Shown piece after piece: positions 6,216 through 12,188 of a stretch of 12,188 nucleotides of DNA. Source of the stretch: an uncultured Ruminococcus sp. (lineage in GTDB: Bacteria; Bacillota; Clostridia; Oscillospirales; CAG-272); NCBI GenBank assembly GCA_902773455.1, contig CACYEW010000027.1, positions 1 to 12,188 of the forward strand, in the 5' to 3' direction. Position numbers and translations under genes: made by a program. Every line of letters starts with the position of its first letter. Position 1 is the stretch's first letter. The notes beneath the pieces are model-generated. The model searched no databases and was not told the origin of the DNA. It worked only from the letters and a program-made list of their open reading frames with translations.

Positions 6216-7886
6216 ATGGATTATTTGAAATTGGCGGATATGCTTTTCCCCGACGTAAAACTCACTCCCGAGGAAATCGAGGCGCGTTATCCCGAAAGAA
6301 CTTTGCCGGAGGGCGCCAAGGTAACGAGGATCGCTCCCTCTCCTACGGGCTTTTTCCACTTCGGCGGATTGTTCCCCGCCACGGTATGCGAGCGGCTCGC
6401 CCATCAGTCGGGCGGCGTGTTCTATCTGCGCATCGAAGACACGGACTCGAAGCGCGAGGTTGAAGGCGCGGCGGCTTTCATAACGAAAATACTCGATTAT
6501 TACGGCATTCGCTTCGACGAAGGCGTTACGGCCGAAGGCGACAAAGGCGCATACGGTCCGTACACGCAGAGTCAGAGAGTCGATATATATCACGTTTTTG
6601 CGAAAAAACTCGTGCAGGACGGTAAAGCTTACCCGGTCTTTTCGACCGACGAGGAGCTTGACGAGCTGAAGGCTCTCGACAAAAAAGCGGAGATCAAAAG
6701 CGTTAACTGGGAGGAAGAGGCTGTAGCGCGCCGCGAGGCGATGATCAGACGCCGCGAATTCACTATGGAGCAGGTCGAGGCGGAGCTTGCCGCCGGTCAT
6801 AAATTCGCGCTGTTCGCCATTGCCGACGGCGATCCCGAAAAGAAATTCAAGATAACCGACCTCGTCAAAGGCACGCTCGAAATACCCGAAAACGACGAAG
6901 ACGTGGTGCTTCTCAAATCGGACGGGATACCGACCTACCATTTCGCCCACGCCGTGGACGATCATCTTATGAGAACGACTCACGTCATAAGAGGCGAGGA
7001 GTGGCTGCCGAGTCTGCCGAAGCACGTTATGCTTTTCCGCTATCTCGGATTCAGACTGCCGAAATATATGCACATAGCTCAGCTTATGCGCCTCGACGAA
7101 AACGGCAACAAGAAAAAGCTTTCAAAGCGCGATATGGGCGCGAACCTCGACGATTACAGACGTATGGGCTACTGCCCCGCCGCGGTAAACGAGTACGTGA
7201 TGACTCTGCTCAACTCCAATTATGAGGAATGGCACGCGCAGAATCCCGAAAAGACTTATCTCGATTTTCCGTTCTCGATCAAGAAAATGAGCGCTTCGGG
7301 ATGTCTGTTCGACATTGAAAAGCTGAATGACGTTTCCAAAAACGTACTCTCGAAAATGACCGCCGCGGAGATATTCGACGGAGTTTCCGGATTTGCAAAA
7401 ACCGAGGATCCCGGTTTTTACGAAACGCTTACGGCGGACAGAGCGTACGCCGAGAGCATCCTTGCGATAGGCAGAGGCGGAGCGAAGCCGAGAAAAGACT
7501 TTGCGACCTTCGCCGACGTCAAGCCTTACATGAGTTTCTTCTACGACGGATATTTCACCCGCGAAGATCCGATGCCGCAGGATAAGGATAAAGAAGATAT
7601 CAAAAAAGCTCTCGACGCTTTTGCAAAGACCTACGACGGAAACGACGATCAGACCGCGTGGTTCGAAAAACTCAAGGATATAGCCGAAACGATCGGCTAT
7701 GCAAGAGAAACGAAGCTTTACAAAAAAGCTCCAGATCAGTACAAGGGTCACGTCGGCGACGTCGCTTCGTTCGTACGCATCGCCGTCACGGGCAGGCAGA
7801 ATTCGCCCGACCTTTACGAGGTGATGAAGATACTCGGCGTAAAGAGAACGCTCGGCAGGATAAAAGAAGCGGAGGCGCTGCTCTGA
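6216..7886 (+). CDS. gltX: Glutamyl-tRNA synthetase (divergent, long form)
   Basis: This is a class I aminoacyl-tRNA synthetase of 556 residues that charges tRNA-Glu with glutamate in the cytoplasm. Numbered from ATG 6216, it has RIAPSPTGFFHFGG at about 38-51, the HIGH-type signature reading HFGG where HIGG is usual. LRIEDTDSKRE follows at 71-81, YGPYTQSQR at 113-121, THVIRGEEWLPSLPKH at 255-270, and the KMSKS-type loop KKLSKRD at 300-306. A helical C-terminal half (about 360-556) should bind the anticodon. It is longer than the roughly 470-500 residues usual for bacterial GluRS and has an N-terminal extension of about 37 residues before the Rossmann fold. It is first in an operon with an SGNH hydrolase and glnS. 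With a dedicated GlnRS present, I expect a discriminating enzyme specific for tRNA-Glu, but this is inferred. A second GluRS elsewhere in the genome cannot be excluded. Confidence 0.93.
   Translation: MDYLKLADMLFPDVKLTPEEIEARYPERTLPEGAKVTRIAPSPTGFFHFGGLFPATVCERLAHQSGGVFYLRIEDTDSKREVEGAAAFITKILDYYGIRFDEGVTAEGDKGAYGPYTQSQRVDIYHVFAKKLVQDGKAYPVFSTDEELDELKALDKKAEIKSVNWEEEAVARREAMIRRREFTMEQVEAELAAGHKFALFAIADGDPEKKFKITDLVKGTLEIPENDEDVVLLKSDGIPTYHFAHAVDDHLMRTTHVIRGEEWLPSLPKHVMLFRYLGFRLPKYMHIAQLMRLDENGNKKKLSKRDMGANLDDYRRMGYCPAAVNEYVMTLLNSNYEEWHAQNPEKTYLDFPFSIKKMSASGCLFDIEKLNDVSKNVLSKMTAAEIFDGVSGFAKTEDPGFYETLTADRAYAESILAIGRGGAKPRKDFATFADVKPYMSFFYDGYFTREDPMPQDKDKEDIKKALDAFAKTYDGNDDQTAWFEKLKDIAETIGYARETKLYKKAPDQYKGHVGDVASFVRIAVTGRQNSPDLYEVMKILGVKRTLGRIKEAEALL
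7871..7875 (+). promoter_or_regulatory. Ribosome binding site for the SGNH hydrolase, inside gltX
   Basis: GGAGG lies ten bases before ATG 7886, within the last codons of gltX. It supports starting the hydrolase at 7886, where the residue pattern becomes a typical SGNH N-terminus. The longer open frame starting near 7658 is only out-of-frame reading of gltX. Confidence 0.75.
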
Positions 7887-8506
7887 TGAAGACGGTCGTT
7901 CTGATCGGCGATTCGATACGGCTGTGTTATCAGCAGAGAGTCGCCGAGCTGCTCGGAGACGGCGTAAGGGTCCTCGCTCCGGAAGAAAACTGCCGCTTCA
8001 CGAAATACGCCTTATGGGGCATGTTCAACTGGATGGAATGCTGGGGCAGCCCCGAACCCGACGTCATACACTGGAACACGGGTATATGGGATCTGCACAG
8101 ATGTACCGCCGACGGAGAGGTATTCACTCCTCTTCCCGAATATCTCGAACAGAACAGGCGGCTTGCCGAACAGATGGAAAGCTATTGCAAAAATCTGATC
8201 TGGGCGACGATCACGCCGGGCGGAAAACAGCTCGACGGGCAGAAAAAGACTAATTACGTTATGAACCAAACCGCGCCGAAGGTCTTCTTATGCGACGATC
8301 AAAAGACGTGGAACGGAGACGTAAAACGGTATAACGGCGCCTGCGCCGGAATGCTTGAAAAGCGCGGCATAAAGATCAACGACCTTTATTCGCTCGTGAT
8401 ATCCGACACGGATAAGTATATCTGCGAAGACGGCATACATCCGTCCGCGGCGGGAGTCGAGGCAATGGCGGAACAGACCGCGGATATGATAAAAACGATG
8501 CTGTAA
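7886..8506 (+). CDS. Small cytoplasmic SGNH/GDSL hydrolase
   Basis: This encodes 206 residues. Block I is VVLIGDSIR with nucleophile Ser10. The oxyanion/block III region is WNTGIWD at 63-69 (Asn64, Gly66), and block V is EDGIHPSAAG with Asp182 and His185, completing the Ser-Asp-His triad. There is no signal peptide or membrane segment, so it should act in the cytoplasm. SGNH enzymes cleave esters or acyl groups, including acetyl groups on sugars and lipids; the substrate cannot be read from the sequence. The gene overlaps gltX by one base (TGATG), has its ribosome site inside gltX, and is followed 26 bases later by glnS. It is therefore almost certainly co-transcribed and coupled with two tRNA synthetases, an unusual setting for this family. 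A sugar deacetylase is the conservative guess. Confidence 0.85.
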   Translation: MKTVVLIGDSIRLCYQQRVAELLGDGVRVLAPEENCRFTKYALWGMFNWMECWGSPEPDVIHWNTGIWDLHRCTADGEVFTPLPEYLEQNRRLAEQMESYCKNLIWATITPGGKQLDGQKKTNYVMNQTAPKVFLCDDQKTWNGDVKRYNGACAGMLEKRGIKINDLYSLVISDTDKYICEDGIHPSAAGVEAMAEQTADMIKTML

Positions 8507-8532
8507 GAATAACCTGAAAGGAATATAAATAA

Positions 8533-10173
8533 ATGGAATCATCCAACTTCATTCACGATTTTATAGACGAGGATCTGCTTGAAAATCCCGGTATGAAGAT
8601 CCATACGCGTTTCCCGCCGGAGCCGAACGGATATCTGCACATAGGTCACTGCAAGGCTCTCGTGATAGACTTCGGGACCGCGAAAAAATACGGCGGAGTC
8701 TGCAATCTCCGTATGGACGACACGAACCCCGCGAAAGAAGATACCGAATTCGTCGACGCGATAAAAGAAGACATACACTGGCTCGGCTTCGACTGGGGCG
8801 ACAGATTTTTCTACGGCTCCGACTATTTCGAGCAGACTTATCAGCTTGCCGAAAAGCTCATAATGAGCGGCGACGCTTACGTATGCGAGCTTTCCGCGGA
8901 GGAGTTCCGCAATTACAGAGGCGACCTTTCAACGCCGGCGACCTCTCCCTACCGCGACAGACCGAAGGAGGAAAGCCTCGATCTTTTCCGCAGGATGAGA
9001 GCGGGCGAATTTCCCGAAGGAAAATACACGCTTCGCGCGAAAATAGATCTTTCGAGCGGCAATTTCAATATGCGCGACCCGGTGCTTTACAGCATCAGCT
9101 ATATAGATCACCACAGACAGGGCAGAAAATGGTGCATTTTCCCGATGTACGATTTCGCCCATCCGATACAGGACTGCATTGAGGGCATAACGCACAGCTT
9201 ATGCTCGCTTGAATACGAGGATCACAGACCTCTTTACAACTGGGTGCGCGATCACGTGGATCTGCCGGCGAAGCCGAGGCAGATAGAATTCGCGCGTCTC
9301 AACGTAACGCATACCGTGATGAGCAAGCGTTTTCTGCGTTCGCTCGTCGAAAACGGTCTCGTGGACGGCTGGGACGATCCGCGTATGCCCACTCTCTGCG
9401 GTATGAGACGGCGCGGCTTCACCGCATCGTCTGTGCTCGACTTCATCGACAGAGTCGGCGTCGCGAAATCGAACAGCCTCGTCGATATAGGTCTGCTCGA
9501 ATACTGCGTGCGCGAAGAGCTGAACAAAACGGCAAAGCGGCGTATCGCGGTGCTCGATCCGGTTAAGGTGATAATCGACAACTATCCGGAAGACAAAACC
9601 GAATATTTCGATCTGCCGGACAACCCGAACGACGAGACGCCGACTTACAGAAAAGTTCCTTTCACGAAGGTGCTTTACGTCGACCGCGACGACGTTTCCG
9701 CCGATCCGCCCCCGAAATTCTTCAGAATGAAGCCGGACGGCGAGGTTCGCCTTATGGGCGCGTATATCGTGAAATGCAATGAAATAAAGACCGACGCCGA
9801 AGGCAGAGTGACCGAGGTACACTGCACCGCCGATCTTGAAACCGGAAACGGCATGCCCGCCGACGGCAGAAAGATCAAAGGCACCGTACACTGGCTCTCC
9901 GCCGATCACTGCATCGAAGCGGACGCGGCGCTTTTCGACCGCCTGTTCACGTATGCGAATATGAACGAGATAGATTCAAGCGAATACAACTCTTATCTCA
10001 ATCCCGATTCGAAAAAGCTGATCAAAGCCTGCAAGCTCGAAGAGTCTCTCAAAGACGCGACGCCCGACGACAGATATCAGTTCGTACGTCTCGGATATTT
10101 CAAGCTCGATACGAAATGCGAAAACACCTTCAACAGGATCGTCACGCTCAAAGACAGTTTTAAATTGAAATAA
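8533..10173 (+). CDS. glnS: Glutaminyl-tRNA synthetase
   Basis: This is a class I synthetase of 546 residues charging tRNA-Gln directly with glutamine. It has RFPPEPNGYLHIGHCKA at 26-42 with an exact HIGH signature (36-39), and LRMDDTNPAKED at 59-70. FDWGDRFFYGSDYFEQ follows at 86-101, YDFAHPIQDCIEGITHS at 206-222, the KMSKS-type loop VMSKRFL at 262-268, and WDDPRMPTLCGMRRRG at 280-295. A two-part beta-barrel anticodon-binding region (about 337-535) includes GTVHWLSA at 450-457. Length and motif order are normal for bacterial GlnRS. The start follows GAAAGGAA at 8516-8523. It is the third gene of the operon, with no visible promoter of its own. Its presence means Gln-tRNA need not be made by the GatCAB amidotransferase route, although both can coexist. 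Confidence 0.96.
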   Translation: MESSNFIHDFIDEDLLENPGMKIHTRFPPEPNGYLHIGHCKALVIDFGTAKKYGGVCNLRMDDTNPAKEDTEFVDAIKEDIHWLGFDWGDRFFYGSDYFEQTYQLAEKLIMSGDAYVCELSAEEFRNYRGDLSTPATSPYRDRPKEESLDLFRRMRAGEFPEGKYTLRAKIDLSSGNFNMRDPVLYSISYIDHHRQGRKWCIFPMYDFAHPIQDCIEGITHSLCSLEYEDHRPLYNWVRDHVDLPAKPRQIEFARLNVTHTVMSKRFLRSLVENGLVDGWDDPRMPTLCGMRRRGFTASSVLDFIDRVGVAKSNSLVDIGLLEYCVREELNKTAKRRIAVLDPVKVIIDNYPEDKTEYFDLPDNPNDETPTYRKVPFTKVLYVDRDDVSADPPPKFFRMKPDGEVRLMGAYIVKCNEIKTDAEGRVTEVHCTADLETGNGMPADGRKIKGTVHWLSADHCIEADAALFDRLFTYANMNEIDSSEYNSYLNPDSKKLIKACKLEESLKDATPDDRYQFVRLGYFKLDTKCENTFNRIVTLKDSFKLK

Positions 10174-10176
10174 GGG

Positions 10177-10205
10177 TTGACAAAACAGGAAAACCATTGT
10201 ATAAT
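10177..10205 (+). promoter_or_regulatory. Perfect consensus promoter for the CBM9-like surface protein gene
   Basis: TTGACA (10177-10182) and TATAAT (10200-10205) with a 17-base spacer match the SigA consensus at every hexamer position. The -35 box begins four bases after the glnS stop, and there is no terminator between them, so some read-through from glnS is possible. The expected start near 10212 gives a leader of about 44 bases with AAAAGGAG at 10241-10248, seven bases before the ATG. High expression is implied. Confidence 0.92.
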
Positions 10206-10255
10206 ATTTTTTGTAAGTATTTCACATAAAGGTAAAACTTAAAAGGAGAAATTTT

Positions 10256-11887
10256 ATGAAAAAAGCATTATCGATCCTTCTCGCCGCGATACTGACTCTT
10301 TCGCTGTTTGCGTTCACCGCTTCGGCGGACGATGAAGACTGCGCGACCGTCGAAGCGCTGCAGTTTGACAAAACGCCCGATATCGACGGCACCGTGACCG
10401 CCGCAGAATGGGGCGAACCTACCGTTGCCCATATAAACGCGCTCGACAATCCTTACACGAGCGCAAAAGACGAAACGATACCGACGGAGTACACGTTATG
10501 GTTCCGCTACACCTTCGACGGCTTCTACGTCGCGTGTCAGACGCCGGACGACAGCCCCTGCAACAACAACGTAACGTCGAACCAGATCTGGAACGGCGAC
10601 TGCCTGCAGCTCCGTCTCGACCCGTGGGGATGCACGCTCGATCAGGGACTCGTACCTGCCGCACCGCGTGACGGCAACTATTCCGAGGACTACCAGGAAT
10701 TCGCCGTCGCTTACAGTCAGGACGACGGTCTCTGCTACGCTTACTGCTGGCACGGCGTCATGAGCGGCATGGCTCTTCAGAGCGAGGGCGGCAAATACGC
10801 CGCGTCGAACGACGGAACGACTACTACTTACGAATTCTTCATTCCGTGGGATGAGCTCGTTGACAACGATCCGCACGTCGGCGTGAAATACGGTATATCC
10901 ACCGCGCTGCTCACCGCCACGCAGGGCGAAAACGACGGCAAATATCAGAACTGGGTACAGTGGGGTACCGGCGTTATTAACGGCGGCGCTTACGAATACG
11001 GCACGAACCGTCTCGTTCTCACAGACAAGACCGTTTTCGGCGGAGCGTCTCTGACCGACCCGAACCCTTCCGAAATAGTAACGAAAGCTCCGATAGCCGA
11101 AGCCGAGGGCGATTTCGTGCTCGTAGACCTTCACCGCTTTACGAGCCAGCATGAAATATTCATGGAAAAGAACGAGGACGGCGGCGTAACGTTCACGTTC
11201 AGCGACAGCAACGACCCGTACATCACTTTACCGATCTCGTCTCAGGTTAAGATAAACGCCGAAGAATATCCGTACTTTGCTCTTTATCTCAAAACCAACT
11301 ACGTTGACGCGAGCGGCGAAATGTTCTTCGTCACGGCGGACAGCGGCATCTCCGGATTCACCGGCGGTTACAGCGTAATGTTCGATTACTGCGATACGGA
11401 GGGCAATCAGGTCGCCGTCGTCGATTTCTCCGACGCCTGGGATTATGCGGGCGCGGTACAGCAGTTCCGTTTCGACGCTTATGACGGCGGATGCGGCGAT
11501 TCCGAAGACGTAGAAATGACGGTTTACGCGGCGGCGTTCTTCAAAAACTACAACGACGCGCTGATGTTCAAGGTCGAGGGCGTAAACGTCGAGCTCGATC
11601 CCGAATACGTCGAATACGCGAAAGATATGATGGAAGAGAGCGGCGAGACCGAGCCTGCCACCGAGCAGAAGCCCGTCGAAACCAACGCCGAAACGGAAAA
11701 GGCGACCGAGCCTGCCGTACAGACCGACGCTCCGAAGCCCGCCGATACAAACAAAACGACGGAAAAAGCTCCGGTACAGCCCGGCGGCAAAAGCAGCAAT
11801 ACCTGGATCTTATACGTAATCATCGGCGTAGTCGCGGCGGCAGCGGCGGCGGTCGTGATCATAATGGTAACAAAGAAAAAGAAATAA
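10256..11887 (+). CDS. Secreted CBM9-like protein with stalk and C-terminal membrane anchor
   Basis: This encodes 543 residues. A signal peptide is probably cut after TASA (residue 24). Residues about 31-256 resemble a CBM9/DOMON-like carbohydrate-binding domain, with the typical opening PDIDGTVTAAEW (41-52), YTLWFRYTFDGFYVACQT, and the core strand YEFFIPWDEL at 192-201. A second beta-rich domain I cannot name spans about 285-442 and includes FFVTADSGISGFTGGY (357-372). Then comes a Thr/Pro/Glu/Lys-rich stalk (about 463-512), a single membrane segment rich in Ala and Val (about 516-538) and a KKKK tail ending the protein. The layout is that of a type I surface protein displayed on the membrane. 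No catalytic motif or LPXTG sortase signal is seen. It is read from its own strong promoter and closed by two terminators. Glycan binding or envelope scaffolding is inferred from the domain, and the ligand is unknown. Confidence 0.85.
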   Translation: MKKALSILLAAILTLSLFAFTASADDEDCATVEALQFDKTPDIDGTVTAAEWGEPTVAHINALDNPYTSAKDETIPTEYTLWFRYTFDGFYVACQTPDDSPCNNNVTSNQIWNGDCLQLRLDPWGCTLDQGLVPAAPRDGNYSEDYQEFAVAYSQDDGLCYAYCWHGVMSGMALQSEGGKYAASNDGTTTTYEFFIPWDELVDNDPHVGVKYGISTALLTATQGENDGKYQNWVQWGTGVINGGAYEYGTNRLVLTDKTVFGGASLTDPNPSEIVTKAPIAEAEGDFVLVDLHRFTSQHEIFMEKNEDGGVTFTFSDSNDPYITLPISSQVKINAEEYPYFALYLKTNYVDASGEMFFVTADSGISGFTGGYSVMFDYCDTEGNQVAVVDFSDAWDYAGAVQQFRFDAYDGGCGDSEDVEMTVYAAAFFKNYNDALMFKVEGVNVELDPEYVEYAKDMMEESGETEPATEQKPVETNAETEKATEPAVQTDAPKPADTNKTTEKAPVQPGGKSSNTWILYVIIGVVAAAAAAVVIIMVTKKKK

Positions 11888-11897
11888 TGACCGTATT

Positions 11898-11937
11898 AAA
11901 AGCCTCCCGGATCTTTATGAGGATCCGGGAAGCTTTT
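11898..11937 (+). terminator. Rho-independent terminator of the CBM9-like gene
   Basis: CCCGGATC (11906-11913) pairs perfectly with GATCCGGG (11922-11929) around an 8-base loop. A further AAAAGC/GCTTTT outer stem ends in TTTT. It begins 10 bases after the stop at 11887. Confidence 0.88.
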
Positions 11938-11973
11938 CGTATTGCGTATCGATATACGATTTCCGTTCACGGC

Positions 11974-12014
11974 AAACAAAAACGTCCGGATGAGTGATCC
12001 GGGCGTTTTGTTTT
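11974..12014. terminator. Bidirectional terminator between convergent genes
   Basis: CGTCCGGAT (11983-11991) pairs with ATCCGGGCG (11997-12005), with one T-G wobble, around a 5-base loop. A-rich sequence lies before the stem and TTTTGTTTT after it, so each strand reads a hairpin followed by a U-run. It backs up the terminator at 11898 in the plus direction and is the natural terminator for the minus-strand gene ending at 12027. Confidence 0.85.
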
Positions 12015-12026
12015 AATATCTGTTCG

Positions 12027-12188
12027 TTACTTTTTGAAGATGTCGAAGATCGAGCGGCGTTTCGGCGTGGATTCGATCATATTATTGAATTTCTCCATAA
12101 GCGTGTAGTCGTCGGCAAACGCCGTCTTCGCGTCTTCTTTGAGTCTGTCGAGGCGTTTCTGATTGAGCTTATGCACCTGATACGAGAC
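12027..12188 (-). CDS. C-terminal end of an unrecognised protein
   Basis: The minus strand is open from the right edge to TAA at 12027-12029, giving 53 codons. The residues are strongly charged and mostly helical (for example KLNQKRLDRLKEDAKTAF at 7-24). The C-terminus is SIFDIFKK. Codon use resembles that of the neighbours, and a bidirectional hairpin terminator follows the stop, both of which argue for a real gene. The family cannot be told from this fragment. Confidence 0.6.
   Translation of the reverse strand, partial: VSYQVHKLNQKRLDRLKEDAKTAFADDYTLMEKFNNMIESTPKRRSIFDIFKK

Noticed and set aside
6135..7073. 312-codon open frame on the minus strand, antisense to gltX
   Set aside because: It covers the gltX promoter and catalytic core, its translation resembles no protein family, and no ribosome site or promoter is seen. 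Long antisense frames are common here because of the codon bias of the real genes.
9199..9909. 236-codon minus-strand frame antisense to glnS
   Set aside because: glnS motifs continue through this stretch on the plus strand, and there is no start signal for the antisense frame.
10206..10255. Riboswitch in the leader of the CBM9-like gene
   Set aside because: About 44 AT-rich bases with no stable stem; only the ribosome site is recognisable.
11491..11997. 168-codon plus-strand frame at the end of the CBM9-like gene
   Set aside because: It is Arg-rich out-of-frame reading of that gene's end and runs through the terminator at 11898-11937.
1..12188. CRISPR array, tRNA or rRNA gene, insertion sequence, prophage or toxin-antitoxin pair
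   Set aside because: No spaced direct repeats, cloverleaf-like segments, transposase motifs, terminal inverted repeats or small paired genes were seen; nearly all sequence is accounted for by the listed genes.

Overview
The window looks like a chromosomal segment of a Gram-positive, Clostridia-type bacterium (Bacillota), probably an uncultured animal-gut species. The grounds are SigA-type promoters with 17-bp spacers, strong AGGAGG-like ribosome binding sites, lipoprotein signal peptides, a membrane-anchored surface protein with a Thr/Pro/Glu-rich stalk, and separate GluRS and GlnRS genes. The lineage is inferred from style, not from a marker gene. Base composition and codon use look even across the window. 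I saw no mobile element, CRISPR array, tRNA or rRNA.

Layout. At 1-231 (minus) is the N-terminus of a SanA/YdcF-like (DUF218) membrane protein that runs off the left edge. A 263-bp divergent region (232-494) carries one promoter in each direction. The plus-strand promoter drives a two-gene operon: an unrecognised lipoprotein (495-1787) and, with a 4-base ATGA overlap, a single-chain fusion of KDPG aldolase (Eda) and 2-keto-3-deoxygluconate kinase (KdgK) (1784-3418). A strong hairpin terminator at 3431-3469 closes it. Convergent to it is a secreted GH84 beta-N-acetylglucosaminidase lipoprotein with a discoidin-like (F5/8C, CBM32-type) module (3477-5984, minus), read from its own promoter at 6013-6041.

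A second divergent region (5985-6215) holds that promoter, a GC-rich inverted repeat and a plus-strand promoter. The plus promoter starts a three-gene operon: glutamyl-tRNA synthetase (6216-7886), a small cytoplasmic SGNH/GDSL hydrolase (7886-8506, one-base overlap) and glutaminyl-tRNA synthetase (8533-10173). Four bases after the glnS stop lies a perfect consensus promoter (TTGACA-17-TATAAT). It drives a secreted CBM9-like protein with a C-terminal membrane anchor (10256-11887). Two hairpin terminators follow. The second also serves a minus-strand gene whose last 53 codons enter at the right edge (12027-12188).

How the genes fit together. The left half reads as sugar scavenging: the surface hexosaminidase releases GlcNAc from glycans, and the fused enzyme turns 2-keto-3-deoxygluconate (from uronates) into pyruvate and glyceraldehyde-3-phosphate. 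The two have separate promoters, so joint action on, for example, glycosaminoglycans is only a hypothesis. The right half combines translation housekeeping with a misplaced-looking esterase and what is probably an abundant surface glycan-binding protein. I found no clear novel defence or mobile system. The most unusual items are the Eda-KdgK fusion coupled to a lipoprotein and the SGNH hydrolase between two tRNA synthetases.
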